From Limnohabitans sp. T6-20 (GTDB lineage: Bacteria; Pseudomonadota; Gammaproteobacteria; Burkholderiales; Burkholderiaceae_C): a DNA stretch of 64,000 nucleotides. The stretch covers positions 233,501 through 297,500 of the forward strand of contig NZ_NERW01000001.1 of the NCBI RefSeq assembly GCF_003063505.1, written 5' to 3'. A model generated the notes under the pieces. It saw only the letters and a program-made list of their open reading frames with translations, was not told the DNA's origin and did not search any database. Each line of letters opens with the position of its first letter. Position 1 is the first letter of the stretch. The translations under genes were made by a program, and so were the position numbers. Below are positions 28,057 to 38,449 of this stretch, piece by piece.

Positions 28057-29601
28057 TCAGTCCTTGGCGGTTGCGGCTACAGGTTCGGCCATTTTCCAGG
28101 CGGCCAACAAAGCCAGCGCGGTCATGGTGGCCAGAAAAACAAAGGTCTCGTTGAAAGCCCGCAAGTCGGCGCTGCCTGAGCTGCCCAGACGGCTTGAAGC
28201 GTGGGCATACACCGCCAAACGCCACTCCAGCACGATGGCACAAATGCTCACGCCCGCGGCGCCGCCAAGCATGCGCACAAAACCAATCACGCTGGACGCC
28301 TGTGGGATCAGGTCCTTGGGCAAACCGCGCATCGCGCCCAGATTGAGCGAAGGCAAGATGAAGCCCAGACCGATGCGCCCGAGGATGACCAAAATCCAGA
28401 GCAAGGCCAAACCCGCCGCCGGGTGGATCAAGGGCATGAGCGCAAACGACAGCGCCAACAAAGCCAGGCCCCAACTCACCCAATGGGCTGGCGGCATGCG
28501 GTGCGACAAACGCCCCACCGACGCGATGGTCACGGCCAACAAGATGCCGGCTGGCAACAAAGCGGCGCCGATGTAAGACGGCGACAGACCCAAGCCCATC
28601 TGCATATAAACCGGTAACAAATACGTGGAGCCAAACAGCGCGATGCCGTAGGTGAACGACACCAGCGCCCCCATGGCGAAATGACGGTGGCCAAACACCT
28701 GCAGGTTCATGAGCGGACCACGCCGCACCCGAGGGACTTGGCGCAAGGACTTGGCTTTTCGGCCTGAAGTTGCAGAACGCACGCGTCGGCCAGGCTGCAG
28801 CAAATGCCGCTGCCAAACCACAAACACCGCCATGCCCAAGCCTGCCAGCACCAGCAGGACCACGGCCACCGTGTGGTCATCGCCGCGCAGCTGCACCAAG
28901 CCGTTGAGCAGCATCAGGGTGGAAACACTGGCCAGCGCCAGCCCGATCCAATCGAGCCCTGGGCTGTCGGCATCGGCCTGCACACCGCCCGGGGCCGAGG
29001 TGGGCACGTAGCGGCGCGACAGCCACAACGCCACCATGGCCAGCGGCACCACCATGAAAAAGATCGAGCGCCAGCCGAACACATCGACCAGCACACCGCC
29101 GATGCTCGGGCCAATGGCCGGGGCCAGCACCACGCCCATGCCAAACAAGCCGCTGGCACGGCCCTGCTCTTCGGACGCAAAAGCGCGCAAGATGATGATC
29201 GCTGGAATGGGCTGCACGACGCCTGCAGCCAAACCCTCGGCCACGCGCGCGGCCATGACCAGAGGAAAGTCGTTGGCCAAACCGCCCACCACCCCGCCAC
29301 CCAACAGCAGCCACATGCAGACTTCGTAGACCCGGCGGTAGCCGTAGCGCGACAGCAACCAGGGGGTGGTGAGCATGGACACCGTCATGGCGACCATGAA
29401 GCCCGAGGTGACCCACTGCACCCGGCTTTGCCCCAAGGTGAAGTGCTGGCTCATGTCGGGAATGGCCACGTTCATGATGGTGGACGACATGACCGCTGCC
29501 ATGGAACCCAGCATCACGGACAGCAGCAGCAACCAGCGGTGCCGCTCACCATAACGCGCTTGCAGCGCTTGCAGGCTGTGGGGGCCTTGGGCCTGGGTCA
29601 T
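28057..29601 (-). CDS. MFS multidrug exporter, DHA2 (EmrB/QacA) family
   Basis: A 514-aa transporter with about 14 hydrophobic segments. DHA2 markers are present: motif A-like WLLSRYGYRRVYEVCMWLLLGGG and the motif C region GRASGLFGMGVVLAPAIGPSIGGVLVDVFGWRSIF. A basic cytoplasmic loop (RRVRSATSGRKAKSLRQVPR) separates the halves. Export of drugs or hydrophobic compounds driven by protons is expected; the substrate is unknown. The start is ATG 29601, overlapping the stop of the CWC gene (ATGA). Confidence 0.88.
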   Translation of the reverse strand: MTQAQGPHSLQALQARYGERHRWLLLLSVMLGSMAAVMSSTIMNVAIPDMSQHFTLGQSRVQWVTSGFMVAMTVSMLTTPWLLSRYGYRRVYEVCMWLLLGGGVVGGLANDFPLVMAARVAEGLAAGVVQPIPAIIILRAFASEEQGRASGLFGMGVVLAPAIGPSIGGVLVDVFGWRSIFFMVVPLAMVALWLSRRYVPTSAPGGVQADADSPGLDWIGLALASVSTLMLLNGLVQLRGDDHTVAVVLLVLAGLGMAVFVVWQRHLLQPGRRVRSATSGRKAKSLRQVPRVRRGPLMNLQVFGHRHFAMGALVSFTYGIALFGSTYLLPVYMQMGLGLSPSYIGAALLPAGILLAVTIASVGRLSHRMPPAHWVSWGLALLALSFALMPLIHPAAGLALLWILVILGRIGLGFILPSLNLGAMRGLPKDLIPQASSVIGFVRMLGGAAGVSICAIVLEWRLAVYAHASSRLGSSGSADLRAFNETFVFLATMTALALLAAWKMAEPVAATAKD

Positions 29602-29843
29602 GCGCGCCCCGTCTGCAACGCGTCTTGCGATGTGTCTTGGGACTTGGCCACACAAGCCGCACAAATGCAGGCCTTGTTGCGCGCCGCCTCAGGCACCTGT
29701 TTCAGCAAATCGGCGCTGAAGGGCACCAACGTACACCAGCAGGGGCCGGAGGCCGCTTGGCCCGGCGTCGCCATGGCGCAGGCATTGGGCTGCCCACACA
29801 AGGGGCAGCGGCAAGGGTCCAGGATAGTGAAGGGTTGGGTCAT
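29598..29843 (-). CDS. Cysteine-rich CWC family protein
   Basis: A small 81-aa protein with the CWC pattern: DPCRCPLCGQPNACAMA, then GPCWCTLVPFSADLLKQVPEAARNKACICAACV. Eight or nine Cys in CxxC and CWC groups suggest a zinc-binding fold. Its function is unknown. ATG 29843 (MTQPFTIL) is chosen; an ATG 12 bp upstream (MPAAMTQ) is equally in frame. It overlaps the exporter start by 4 bp. Confidence 0.8.
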   Translation of the reverse strand: MTQPFTILDPCRCPLCGQPNACAMATPGQAASGPCWCTLVPFSADLLKQVPEAARNKACICAACVAKSQDTSQDALQTGRA

Positions 29844-29855
29844 GGCAGCAGGCAT

Positions 29856-30089
29856 TCAGTCCTTGCCCTGCCGACGCCGCAGGGCATCACGCCACAGGCG
29901 AATGGCCAACACCACCAGGGGCGTGGTGTGCAAGAAAAAGTCAAAGATGTCGATGGGTTTTCTCAAGTTGCTATCCAAGAGCATGCGCCATTTTTCGGTC
30001 AAGTGCGGCTCGGGCACAAAGGGGGCTCCCGCCAAATAAACGGCAATGGCCAGCAACCACAGCAAGGGGATTCGGTCTATCCAGCGCAT
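29856..30089 (-). CDS. Small conserved membrane protein of unknown function
   Basis: A 77-aa protein with two likely membrane segments: IPLLWLLAIAVYLAGAPFV near the N-terminus and FFLHTTPLVVLAIRLWRDAL near the C-terminus. It also has a PEPHLTEKWRML loop and a basic tail. Similar small proteins with a P-P-HL-EK motif occur in Comamonadaceae. The start is ATG 30089, where the hydrophobic pattern begins. It heads the unit with the CWC protein and exporter. I do not recognise a function. Confidence 0.65.
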   Translation of the reverse strand: MRWIDRIPLLWLLAIAVYLAGAPFVPEPHLTEKWRMLLDSNLRKPIDIFDFFLHTTPLVVLAIRLWRDALRRRQGKD

Positions 30090-30150
30090 GACGCCCTCCA
30101 AAAGTGCCATTTTCAGGCATAGCCGGTACAGCCACGCACGACACACAGCA

Positions 30151-30178
30151 AAAACGGCTCCCGAAGGAGCCGTTTTTT
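30151..30178. terminator. Rho-independent terminator
   Basis: An 11-bp stem AAAACGGCTCC / GGAGCCGTTTT with loop CGAA is followed by a T-run on the plus strand and an A-rich flank that gives T-rich RNA on the minus strand. It can serve the leftward malate synthase gene. Confidence 0.85.
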
Positions 30179-30209
30179 CAGTAACCGGAATCCATCCGGC
30201 TCAATCGCG

Positions 30210-32441
30210 TCAGGCCGCTTTGACCTTCAAGCGCCAAGCGTGCAGCAGCGGCTCGGTGTAACCGGAAGGTTGCGCCTTGCCTTTGAAGACCAAATCACAA
30301 GCCGCTTTGTAAGCCGCCGACTTGGCGAAGTTACCGGCCATGGGCTGGTAAGCCGCGTCGCCCGCGTTTTGCGCGTCCACCACAGCGGCCATGCGCTCCA
30401 TCGTGGCTTTGACCTGCTTTTCGGTCACCACGCCGTGGTGCAGCCAGTTGGCCATGTGCTGGCTGCTGATGCGCAGCGTGGCACGGTCTTCCATCAGGCC
30501 CACGCCATTGATGTCGGGCACCTTGGAGCAACCCACGCCCTGGTCAACCCAGCGCACCACGTAACCCAAAATGCCTTGGGCGTTGTTGTCGAGTTCCTTT
30601 TGCTTGTCTTCTTCGGACCAGTTGGCCGCATCTTTGGCCACCACGGGGAACTGCAGCAAGGCGTTGAGGGTGTCTTCACGCAGTTGTTTCGGGTCTTGCT
30701 TGGCCACGGCCTTTTCCATTTGCTTTTGCAGCGCAGGCACATCCACCTGGTGGTAGTGCATGGCGTGCAGCGTTGCAGCGGTGGGGCTGGGCACCCAGGC
30801 GGTGTTGGCACCGGCCAGGGGGTGACCGATCTTGGCTTTGAGCATGTCGGCCATCAGGTCGGGCATGGCCCACATGCCTTTGCCGATCTGGGCACGGCCG
30901 CGCAGGCCGCAGGCCAGGCCCACGTTGACGTTGTTCTTCTCGTAAGCACCCAACCAAGTGCTGTTCTTGATGTCACCCTTGCGCATGACGGGACCCGCCA
31001 ACATGCAGGTGTGCATTTCGTCGCCGGTGCGGTCCAGGAAGCCGGTGTTGATGAAGGCCACTCGGCTCTTGGCAGCGGCAATACAGGCCTTGAGGTTGGC
31101 GCTGGTGCGGCGCTCTTCGTCCATGATGCCCAACTTGACGGTGAACGGCTTCATGCCGATGACTTTTTCGACGCGGCCAAACAACTCGTCGGCAAACGCG
31201 ACTTCGGCGGGGCCGTGCATCTTGGGCTTGACGATGTAGACGCTGCCGGTGCGGCTGTTGCGCAGGGGGTGCGAAGACTTTTTCTGCAAGTCGACCAGGG
31301 CGCAGGTCACGGTGACCATGGCGTCCAGGATGCCTTCAGGGATCTCTTTGGTGCTGCCGTCGGCGGCTTTGTAGAGGATGGCGGGGTTGGTCATCAGGTG
31401 ACCGACGTTGCGCACGAACATCAGCGAGCGGCCGTGCAGCTTGACGGTGCCTTTGCCTGCGGGTTTGGTGTACTCGCGGTCACCGTTCATGGTGCGGGTG
31501 AAGGTCTTGCCGCCCTTTTGCACTTCTTCGCTCAGGGTGCCTTGCAAGATTCCCAGCCAATTGGCATATGCCAGCACTTTGTCATCGGCGTCCACAGCGG
31601 CCACCGAGTCTTCCAGGTCGAGGATGGTGGACAGCGCGCTTTCAGCGATCAGGTCAGACACGCCAGCCGGGTCGGTCTTGCCAATGGGGGTGGACTTGTT
31701 GATTTGCAGGTCGAGGTGGATGCCGTTGTGCACGAACAGCACCGATGCAGGGGCCTTGGCATCACCCGTGTAGCCCACGAACTGCTTGGCATCGGCCAAG
31801 GTGGTGCTCTTGCCGTTGGCCAAGGTCACGACCAGCTTGCCCGCCTTGACGGCGTAGCCCTTGCTGCCGACGTGAGAGCCGGTCTTCAGGGGTGCCGTGC
31901 GGTCGAGCACATTGCGGCAGTAGTCGATGACTTTGGCGCCACGCTTGGGGTTGTAGCCCGTGCCTTTTTCACAGCCGTCGGCTTCACTGATCGCGTCAGT
32001 GCCGTACAGCGCGTCATACAAAGAACCCCAACGGGCGTTGGCCGCATTCAGGGCGTAGCGGGCGTTCAGGATGGGCACCACCAGTTGGGGGCCGGCCAGC
32101 TTGGCCAGTTCGGCGTCCACGTTGGCGGTGGTGGCCTGGGCATTGCGTGGCTCGGGCACCAGATAACCGATTTGGCTGAGGTATTTGCGGTAGGCCTTCA
32201 TGGCCTTGCCTTCACCGACCGGGCCAGGGTTGGCGGTGTGCCACTCGTCCATGGCAGTTTGGATGCGGTCACGCTCGGCCAGCAAGGCGATGTTTTTCGG
32301 GGCCAGGTCGGCCACGATGTCGTTGAAGCCTTTCCAGAACACGTCTTTGTCCACGCCGGTGGCGGGCAGCATCTGGTCGTTGATGAAACTCAGCAAGGGG
32401 TTCGCCACTTGCAGGTTGTGGATCGCGGTGCGTGCAGTCAT
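30210..32441 (-). CDS. glcB: Malate synthase G
   Basis: A 743-aa single-chain malate synthase of the G type, condensing glyoxylate with acetyl-CoA in the glyoxylate and glycolate routes. Typical regions are [46 protein letters not shown], the catalytic barrel segment [25 protein letters not shown], and [14 protein letters not shown] near the acetyl-CoA site. The start is ATG 32441 ([19 protein letters not shown]); one further ATG upstream gives a short extension. It is divergent from the HMG-CoA lyase gene across 183 bp. Confidence 0.95.
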   Translation of the reverse strand: MTARTAIHNLQVANPLLSFINDQMLPATGVDKDVFWKGFNDIVADLAPKNIALLAERDRIQTAMDEWHTANPGPVGEGKAMKAYRKYLSQIGYLVPEPRNAQATTANVDAELAKLAGPQLVVPILNARYALNAANARWGSLYDALYGTDAISEADGCEKGTGYNPKRGAKVIDYCRNVLDRTAPLKTGSHVGSKGYAVKAGKLVVTLANGKSTTLADAKQFVGYTGDAKAPASVLFVHNGIHLDLQINKSTPIGKTDPAGVSDLIAESALSTILDLEDSVAAVDADDKVLAYANWLGILQGTLSEEVQKGGKTFTRTMNGDREYTKPAGKGTVKLHGRSLMFVRNVGHLMTNPAILYKAADGSTKEIPEGILDAMVTVTCALVDLQKKSSHPLRNSRTGSVYIVKPKMHGPAEVAFADELFGRVEKVIGMKPFTVKLGIMDEERRTSANLKACIAAAKSRVAFINTGFLDRTGDEMHTCMLAGPVMRKGDIKNSTWLGAYEKNNVNVGLACGLRGRAQIGKGMWAMPDLMADMLKAKIGHPLAGANTAWVPSPTAATLHAMHYHQVDVPALQKQMEKAVAKQDPKQLREDTLNALLQFPVVAKDAANWSEEDKQKELDNNAQGILGYVVRWVDQGVGCSKVPDINGVGLMEDRATLRISSQHMANWLHHGVVTEKQVKATMERMAAVVDAQNAGDAAYQPMAGNFAKSAAYKAACDLVFKGKAQPSGYTEPLLHAWRLKVKAA

Positions 32442-32624
32442 GGAAGCCTCGAAAGGATGTTGAAAAACAGGAATATCGGTCATTGAATGGACGCCATCGG
32501 ACAAAGCAAACGCGCCCCATTCAGTGAGAAAGGACTTTATTCTAAGTTTGTATGCGGATAAACAGGCCAAAAAGCCATAAACCCATGACTTTTCCGCACA
32601 AATCCGCTGTTGTCTAATCGTGGC

Positions 32625-33548
32625 ATGACAAGCATTCATGCCCCTGAAGTCCTGATCAGCGAAGTCGGCCCGCGCGATGGCCTGCAATCGGTCAAGGCCA
32701 CCATGCCCACCGCCGACAAGCTGCGCTGGATCGATGCGCTGGCCGCAGCGGGCCTGCGCGAGATCGAAGTGGCCTCGTTCGTCCCCGCCCAGCTTTTGCC
32801 GCAAATGGCCGATGCCGCGCAGGTGGTGCAGCACGCGCTGCGCCACACGGGTGTGCGCATCATGGCGCTGGTGCCCAACCTGCGCGGCGCACAGGCCGCG
32901 CTGGCTGCTGGGGCGCAAAAACTCACACTACCGGTATCGGCCAGCCCCGCCCACTCCATGGCCAATGTGCGCAAAACACCCGAAGCCATGGTCGAAGAGG
33001 TCAAAGCGGTCTTGCGACTGCGCGACGAGATCGCGCCCGGCGTGCCGGTCGAAGTCGGCATGTCCACCGCCTTTGGCTGCACCTTGCAAGGCCAAGTGCC
33101 CGAGGACGATGTGTTGCGCCTGGCGCTGTGGCTGGCCGAAGCGGGCGTGGACGAAATTGGCCTGTCGGACACCACCGGGATGGGCAACCCCGCCCTGGTG
33201 AGCCGGCTGTTCAAACGCATGTTTCAGGAGATCGGCCCCCTCACGGGCTCGGCCCACATGCACAACACCCGGGGTCTGGGCTTGGCCAATTGCCTGGCCG
33301 CTTACGAGGCGGGCGTGCGCACTTTTGACAGCTCGCTCGGTGGCTTGGGCGGCTGCCCTTACGCCCCGGGCGCTTCGGGCAATGTGGTGACCGAAGACCT
33401 GGTCTTCATGTTCGAGGCCATGGGCGTGAGCACCGGCATTGACCTGGGCAAACTCATGGCCGCACGCGAACCGCTCAAGGCCGGACTGCCGGGCGAGCCG
33501 GTGTACGGCATGACGCCCGAAGCGGGCCTGCCCAAGGGTTGGGCTTGA
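32625..33548 (+). CDS. mvaB: Hydroxymethylglutaryl-CoA lyase
   Basis: A 307-aa DRE-TIM metallolyase that splits HMG-CoA to acetyl-CoA and acetoacetate, the last step of leucine breakdown. It has the catalytic VGPRDGLQ near the N-terminus, the metal-binding [13 protein letters not shown] and the signature [21 protein letters not shown] with the catalytic Cys. The start is ATG 32625; a TTG 15 bp upstream is in frame but less likely. No other leucine-pathway gene is adjacent. Confidence 0.93.
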   Translation: MTSIHAPEVLISEVGPRDGLQSVKATMPTADKLRWIDALAAAGLREIEVASFVPAQLLPQMADAAQVVQHALRHTGVRIMALVPNLRGAQAALAAGAQKLTLPVSASPAHSMANVRKTPEAMVEEVKAVLRLRDEIAPGVPVEVGMSTAFGCTLQGQVPEDDVLRLALWLAEAGVDEIGLSDTTGMGNPALVSRLFKRMFQEIGPLTGSAHMHNTRGLGLANCLAAYEAGVRTFDSSLGGLGGCPYAPGASGNVVTEDLVFMFEAMGVSTGIDLGKLMAAREPLKAGLPGEPVYGMTPEAGLPKGWA

Positions 33549-33571
33549 TGGGCAAGCCGCAGCCCGCAAGC

Positions 33572-33598
33572 ATTCGCGCACGGGGGTGCGCTCCCACA
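33572..33598. repeat. REP-like palindrome, single copy
   Basis: ATTCGCGCACGGGGGTGCGC then TCCCACA lies between the HMG-CoA lyase stop and lysR. It has the same head and tail as the other REP-like copies, in inverted orientation, with a different stem sequence. Confidence 0.75.
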
Positions 33599-33685
33599 AA
33601 AACCTCGGCGAAGCATCCAACTTTGCGCCCCAATCACCCGCCAGGGAGGCTGCATTGCAACCTTGAACCCGCATAATCGGCTCAC

Positions 33686-34612
33686 ATGGACAAGCTCAAA
33701 GCCTTCGAAACCTTCGTCTCGGTTGCCACCAAAGGCAGCCTGACCGCCGCCGCCCGGACCGAAGGTGTGGCCCCGGCCATCATCGGCCGCAGGCTCGATG
33801 CGCTGGAAGAAAACCTGGGCGTGAAGCTGCTGGTGCGCACCACCCGGCGTATCACCCTCACGCACGAAGGCAGCGCTTTTCTGGAAGATTGTCAGCGCTT
33901 GCTCTCCGATGTGGCCAATGCAGAAGCCAGCGTGTCGGCGGGTGGTGTCAAGGCCAGCGGGCATTTGCGCATCACCGCCCCGGCCGGTTTCGGACGCAGG
34001 CATGTGGCCCCCTTGGTGCCGCGCTTTCACGAACTGCACCCCGATGTGTCGATTTCACTCAACCTGAGCGACCGGGTGGTGGACCTCGCGGCCGAAGGAT
34101 TTGACTGCGCGGTGCGCGTGGGCGATCTGCCCGATTCGTCGCTGGTGAGCGTGCGCATGGCCGACAACCGCCGCCTGTGCGTCGCGACCCCTGCTTATCT
34201 GGCGCGGCGCGGCACGCCCACACAACCGTCCGACCTGTTGCAGCACGATTGCCTGACCTTGTCGAGCGATGCCTCGCAAACCCGGGGCTGGGCTTTTCGC
34301 ACGCCAACCGACGCGGGCCATGAGGTCACACACCTGCGCCCCGGCGGCCCACTCGACTGCTCGGACGGCCAAGTGCTGCACGACTGGTGCCTGGCGGGCT
34401 ATGGGATTGCCTGGCGCAGCACCTGGGAGGTGGAAAGCGAAATCCAGTCGGGCCAACTGGTCGCGGTGCTGGAAGCGTTTGCCGCGCCACCGAACGGCAT
34501 TTTTGTGGTGTTCCCTCAGCGCAAACATTTGCCCTTGCGGGTGAGGCTGTGGATCGACTACCTGAAACACCACTACGCTCAAGCCGGTTACTGGCAAACA
34601 GCCCTCAACTGA
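33686..34612 (+). CDS. LysR family transcriptional regulator
   Basis: A 308-aa LysR regulator. It has an N-terminal winged helix (MDKLKAFETFVSVATKGSLTAAARTEGVAPAIIGRRLDALEENLGVKLLVRTTR) and a substrate-binding domain from about residue 90. The HTH variant AIIGRR in place of S-Q-I is seen in several Burkholderiales subgroups. It is not clearly divergent from any target: the upstream lyase gene is on the same strand, 137 bp away with a REP-like element between. The effector is unknown. Confidence 0.9.
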   Translation: MDKLKAFETFVSVATKGSLTAAARTEGVAPAIIGRRLDALEENLGVKLLVRTTRRITLTHEGSAFLEDCQRLLSDVANAEASVSAGGVKASGHLRITAPAGFGRRHVAPLVPRFHELHPDVSISLNLSDRVVDLAAEGFDCAVRVGDLPDSSLVSVRMADNRRLCVATPAYLARRGTPTQPSDLLQHDCLTLSSDASQTRGWAFRTPTDAGHEVTHLRPGGPLDCSDGQVLHDWCLAGYGIAWRSTWEVESEIQSGQLVAVLEAFAAPPNGIFVVFPQRKHLPLRVRLWIDYLKHHYAQAGYWQTALN

Positions 34613-34644
34613 ACCCCTGTGAACCGGGGCGACGCGAGCGGGCA

Positions 34645-34668
34645 CAAAAAAGCCCGGACATGCCGGGC
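34645..34668 (-). terminator. Rho-independent terminator for the PsiF-like gene
   Basis: Read leftward, a GCCCGGCATGTCCGGGC hairpin is followed by TTTTTTT. It lies 46 bp beyond the stop of the PsiF-like gene. Confidence 0.85.
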
Positions 34669-34714
34669 CGATCCGCTTCAGGCAAGAAAGGCGTGACCTT
34701 TTCCTGCCGTCAGA

Positions 34715-35056
34715 TCACTTTTTCAGGCATTCAGACATGAAGGCCTTGCGCTCATCGCCTTTTTTGCCCGCCGCTTCAGCGTTGCAAGTTTTCATCTTGC
34801 TTTGCTGTTTTTCTTGTTTGTTGGCACTCAAACAATCTTTCATGAAGGCTTTGCGTTCGTCGCCCTTTTTGCCTTCGGCCGACTTGTTGCAAGTGGCCAT
34901 TTTGCTTTGCTGAGGGGTTTTTTCTGCGGCGGGAGCCGACGCCGACGCAGCAGCAGGGGCTGCGGCAGGAGCCGCATTGGCAGCGGGACCTGCAGCGAAA
35001 GCCATGCCAGAGACCAAGGCAAAACCCAAAGCAACAACAGAGATGGAATGACGCAT
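34715..35056 (-). CDS. PsiF repeat protein, exported
   Basis: A 113-aa protein with a signal peptide (MRHSISVVALGFALVSGMAFA), an Ala/Pro-rich spacer and two PsiF repeats. The repeats read QQSKMATCNKSAEGKKGDERKAFMKDCL and QQSKMKTCNAEAAGKKGDERKAFMSECL, written here as homologous units with a paired Cys each. PsiF is a phosphate-starvation-induced protein of unknown function in E. coli. ATG 35056 is chosen because the signal peptide begins there. The gene is alone and has its own terminator. Confidence 0.88.
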   Translation of the reverse strand: MRHSISVVALGFALVSGMAFAAGPAANAAPAAAPAAASASAPAAEKTPQQSKMATCNKSAEGKKGDERKAFMKDCLSANKQEKQQSKMKTCNAEAAGKKGDERKAFMSECLKK

Positions 35057-35232
35057 GAATGAACTCCCAAAAAGATGATCAATGCTGCACGGATGTGCAG
35101 GCCCTTCATTAACGCTCAAAAAATGCCGCAGGACGACACCAGATGTGACCAACTGTAATGAACGCACAGAAAATGGCCCCGGCGGCAGACTCTGCGGCTG
35201 CCAGCCACCCCGTCCCCGTAAAATCGCTCCCT

Positions 35233-36930
35233 ATGCTTTCTGCCAAACAACATTTGCTCACGGCCCTGGCCGCCGAGCTCGAAAAACTCCAAACCGGTGC
35301 CGGTGCGCGCGCGGCCTTTGAATCGCCCAAAGTCGCTGCCCATGGCGACCTGGCATGCACAGCCGCCATGCAGTTGGCCAAAGCCCTCAAGCAAAACCCC
35401 AGGCAGTTGTCCGAAACCCTGCGCACCGCCTTGCTGCTGACCCCCGCTTTCGAGCGCTGGGTGGATGCGATCGAGATTGCCGGGCCGGGCTTCATCAACA
35501 TCCGCCTCAAGGATGCCGCCAAGCAAGCCGTGGTGCACGAAGTGCTGCAAGCCGGTGCCGGCTTTGGCAGCCAAAGCGCAAAAACAGACAAAGTGCTGGT
35601 CGAGTTCGTCTCGGCCAACCCCACCGGCCCGCTGCATGTGGGCCACGGCCGCCAGGCCGCTTTGGGCGATGCGATTTGCAATTTGCTGGCTACGCAGGGG
35701 CAGCAGGTTTACCGCGAGTTCTATTACAACGATGCGGGCGTGCAGATCGGCACGCTGGCCAAGAGCACGCAAATGCGCGCCCGAGGCGTCAAGCCTGGCG
35801 ACGATGGCTGGCCCATCGACCCTGAAAACCCCGAAAGCAAAGCGTTCTACAACGGCGACTACATCCAGGACATCGCCAACGACTTTTTGGCCCGAAAGAC
35901 CGTCAAGTCGGATGACCGCGAGTTCACGGGCAGCGGCGATGTGAATGACCTGGACGGCATGCGCCTGTTTGCCGTGGCCTACCTGCGCCACGAGCAAGAC
36001 CTGGACCTGAAAGCCTTTGACGTCCAGTTCGACAACTATTACCTGGAATCGAGCCTGTACACCAGCGGCAAGGTCGATGCGGCCGTGCAGAAGCTGCGCG
36101 AAGCGGGCAAGACCTACGAACACGACGGCGCGCTGTGGCTGAAATCCACCGACTACGGTGACGACAAGGACCGCGTCATGCGCAAGGGCGATGGCAGCTA
36201 CACCTACTTTGTGCCCGATGTGGCCTACCACATCAGCAAGTGGGAGCGTGGCTTTTCGCGGGTCGTGAACATCCAGGGCACCGACCACCACGGCACCATC
36301 GCCCGTGTGCGTGCGGGCCTGCAGGCGGCCAATGTGGGCATCCCCGAGGGCTACCCCGACTACGTGCTGCACACCATGGTGCGCGTGATGCGCGGCGGCG
36401 AAGAGGTCAAAATCTCCAAGCGTGCGGGCAGTTACGTCACGCTGCGCGACCTGATCGAGTGGACCAGCAAAGACGCGGTGCGTTTCTTTTTGCTCAGCCG
36501 CAAGCCCGACACCGAATACATCTTCGACATCGACCTGGCGCTGGCGCAAAACAACGACAACCCGGTGTATTACATTCAGTACGCCCACGCCCGCATCTGC
36601 TCGGTGTTGACCGCATGGGGTGGCGACACAGCAACACTGGCCCAAGCCGACCTGTCGCCACTGCAAAGCCCACAAGCCCACGCGCTGATGCTGGCCCTGG
36701 CCAAATACCCCGAGATGCTGACGTCTGCCGCCACCGAGTTTGCGCCGCACGACGTGACCTTCTACCTGCGCGACTTGGCATCGCTGTACCACAGCTACTA
36801 CGATGCCGAGCGCATTTTGGTGGACGACGAAGCCGTCAAAACCGCCCGACTGGCCCTGGTCGCGGCCACGGCACAGGTGCTGAAAAATGGCCTGCAAGTC
36901 CTGGGCGTGTCGGCACCCCAAAAAATGTGA
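35233..36930 (+). CDS. argS: Arginyl-tRNA synthetase
   Basis: A 565-aa class I synthetase charging tRNA-Arg. The HIGH-type motif is in [13 protein letters not shown] and the KMSKS-type motif is in [15 protein letters not shown], with the anticodon-binding DALR domain at the C-terminus. ATG 35233 ([19 protein letters not shown]) matches the usual betaproteobacterial start. An in-frame ATG at 35158 would add 25 residues with no family match. A TAAAAT box lies just upstream of 35233. Confidence 0.93.
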   Translation: MLSAKQHLLTALAAELEKLQTGAGARAAFESPKVAAHGDLACTAAMQLAKALKQNPRQLSETLRTALLLTPAFERWVDAIEIAGPGFINIRLKDAAKQAVVHEVLQAGAGFGSQSAKTDKVLVEFVSANPTGPLHVGHGRQAALGDAICNLLATQGQQVYREFYYNDAGVQIGTLAKSTQMRARGVKPGDDGWPIDPENPESKAFYNGDYIQDIANDFLARKTVKSDDREFTGSGDVNDLDGMRLFAVAYLRHEQDLDLKAFDVQFDNYYLESSLYTSGKVDAAVQKLREAGKTYEHDGALWLKSTDYGDDKDRVMRKGDGSYTYFVPDVAYHISKWERGFSRVVNIQGTDHHGTIARVRAGLQAANVGIPEGYPDYVLHTMVRVMRGGEEVKISKRAGSYVTLRDLIEWTSKDAVRFFLLSRKPDTEYIFDIDLALAQNNDNPVYYIQYAHARICSVLTAWGGDTATLAQADLSPLQSPQAHALMLALAKYPEMLTSAATEFAPHDVTFYLRDLASLYHSYYDAERILVDDEAVKTARLALVAATAQVLKNGLQVLGVSAPQKM

Positions 36931-36944
36931 ATGGATCCAACAGC

Positions 36945-37610
36945 ATGAAACTCCACCCCCAACGCGGCGGTACTTTTTTGGGCTTCATCATCGGGCTGGT
37001 GATCGGTCTGGGCGTGGCTTTGGCCGTGGCCGTTTATGTGACCAAGGTGCCCACGCCTTTTTCAAACAAGAACCAGACACGCACGAATGACCAGGACGTG
37101 CAGGAGAGCCAGAAAAACAAAGACTGGAACCCGAACGGTGTGTTCCAGCCCAAGCCACCCGCAGATGTCCCGGCAACACCTGGTGCGGTACCTGGTGCGA
37201 CACCAACCCCAGCTACTGCAGCCGACAAACCCGCCACCGTGCCACCCACAAAAAGCGCGCCCGAAGTCAGCAAGACCGAGCAGCGTCCTGCGGTCACGGC
37301 CGACCCCTTGGGCGATTTGGCCAAATCCAAGTCGGGGCTCTCCACCCCTGCCGCCAACAGTGCAAGCGCCGATCCGTTTGACTACGTCATCCAGGTGGGC
37401 GCTTACCGGACAAGCAACGATGCCGATGCCCAAAAAGCCAAGCTGGCCTTAATGGGTCTGGATGCCAAGGTTTCTGAGCGAGATCAAGCCGGGCGCACGG
37501 TCTTCCGTGTACGCTTGGGCCCCTTTGCAGACAAAGCCGCCGCTGAACGCATTCGCGCCCGCCTGGAGGGCAGCGGCGTTGAAAACACCTTGGTGCGTGT
37601 TCAACGCTGA
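36945..37610 (+). CDS. SPOR domain protein (cell division/peptidoglycan binding)
   Basis: A 221-aa protein. It has a short basic N-terminus, one membrane segment (about residues 10-32, TFLGFIIGLVIGLGVALAVAVYV), a long Pro/Ala/Lys/Thr linker and a C-terminal SPOR domain (about 145-221, PFDYVIQVGAYRTSNDADAQKAKLALMGL). SPOR domains bind denuded septal glycan. This is the FtsN-like arrangement found between argS and dsbA in many Burkholderiales. It starts 14 bp after argS. Confidence 0.88.
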   Translation: MKLHPQRGGTFLGFIIGLVIGLGVALAVAVYVTKVPTPFSNKNQTRTNDQDVQESQKNKDWNPNGVFQPKPPADVPATPGAVPGATPTPATAADKPATVPPTKSAPEVSKTEQRPAVTADPLGDLAKSKSGLSTPAANSASADPFDYVIQVGAYRTSNDADAQKAKLALMGLDAKVSERDQAGRTVFRVRLGPFADKAAAERIRARLEGSGVENTLVRVQR

Positions 37611-37640
37611 ACACGCACGCCACACTGTTTGGAGTCACCC

Positions 37641-38315
37641 ATGAAACGCCGTTTTTTCACTTCTGCCGTGGTCACCGCTACAGCATGGCTCAGCACCTCC
37701 GCCGCTTGGGCGCAAGCCGCCTTGTTCAAGTCAGGCAAGGACTTCCTGACACTCGATCGCCCCGTGGCCACCGAAGCGGGCACAGGCAAAGTCGAGGTCA
37801 TCGAGTTCTTCTGGTACAGCTGCCCCCACTGCAATGCGTTTGAGCCCACATTTGCCCAGTGGGTCAAAAATGTCCCCAAAGACGTGATGGTGCGCCGCAT
37901 TCCCGTGTCTTTCCGCGACGACTTCGCGCCCCAGCAACGCCTGTTTTTCACGCTCGAGGCCATGAATTTGCTGGACAGCTTGCACGCCAAGGTCTTTGCC
38001 GCGGTGCATGTGGAAAAGTTGCCTCTGAACACCGATGCCAGCGTGCTGGCTTGGGCAGAAAAGCAGCCCTTGGACAAAACCAAGTTCAACGAAATCTACA
38101 AATCGTTTGGCGTGGCCAGCAAGCTCAAGCGTGCGGTTCAGCTGCAAAACGACTTCAAAGTGGAAGGCGTGCCCTCGCTGGGCGTGGCGGGTCGTTATTA
38201 CGTGGACGGCAGTCTGGCCGGCAGCATGGAGCAAGCGCTGAAAGTGACGGAAGCCCTGATCGCGCAGTCTCGCCCTGCTCAAAGCAACGCCAAAGCAAGC
38301 CAGAAGAAAAGCTGA
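37641..38315 (+). CDS. dsbA: Thiol:disulfide interchange protein DsbA
   Basis: A 224-aa periplasmic oxidase of cysteine pairs. It has a signal peptide (MKRRFFTSAVVTATAWLSTSAAWA), a thioredoxin fold with active site FFWYSCPHCNAFEP (CPHC) and the cis-Pro loop GVPSLGVAG. The start is ATG 37641 with GGAG 7 nt upstream. It follows the SPOR gene by 30 bp and ends in a terminator at 38339. Confidence 0.93.
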   Translation: MKRRFFTSAVVTATAWLSTSAAWAQAALFKSGKDFLTLDRPVATEAGTGKVEVIEFFWYSCPHCNAFEPTFAQWVKNVPKDVMVRRIPVSFRDDFAPQQRLFFTLEAMNLLDSLHAKVFAAVHVEKLPLNTDASVLAWAEKQPLDKTKFNEIYKSFGVASKLKRAVQLQNDFKVEGVPSLGVAGRYYVDGSLAGSMEQALKVTEALIAQSRPAQSNAKASQKKS

Positions 38316-38338
38316 GCCTGCGCCAGCAGGCCCAAGCC

Positions 38339-38374
38339 AAGCCCGCGGGTGAGTCACCTGAGCGGGCTTTTTTT
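38339..38374 (+). terminator. Rho-independent terminator after dsbA
   Basis: An outer stem AAGCCCGC / GCGGGCTT has an inner GGTGA / TCACC pairing and is followed by TTTTTT. It separates dsbA from lptA. Confidence 0.88.
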
Positions 38375-38449
38375 ATGCCTTGACGCCCGCTGCGAGGCCG
38401 ATCTGCTCGCTCTTGCCCCTACAATCAAAATTCGTCATCAGCAAGATTC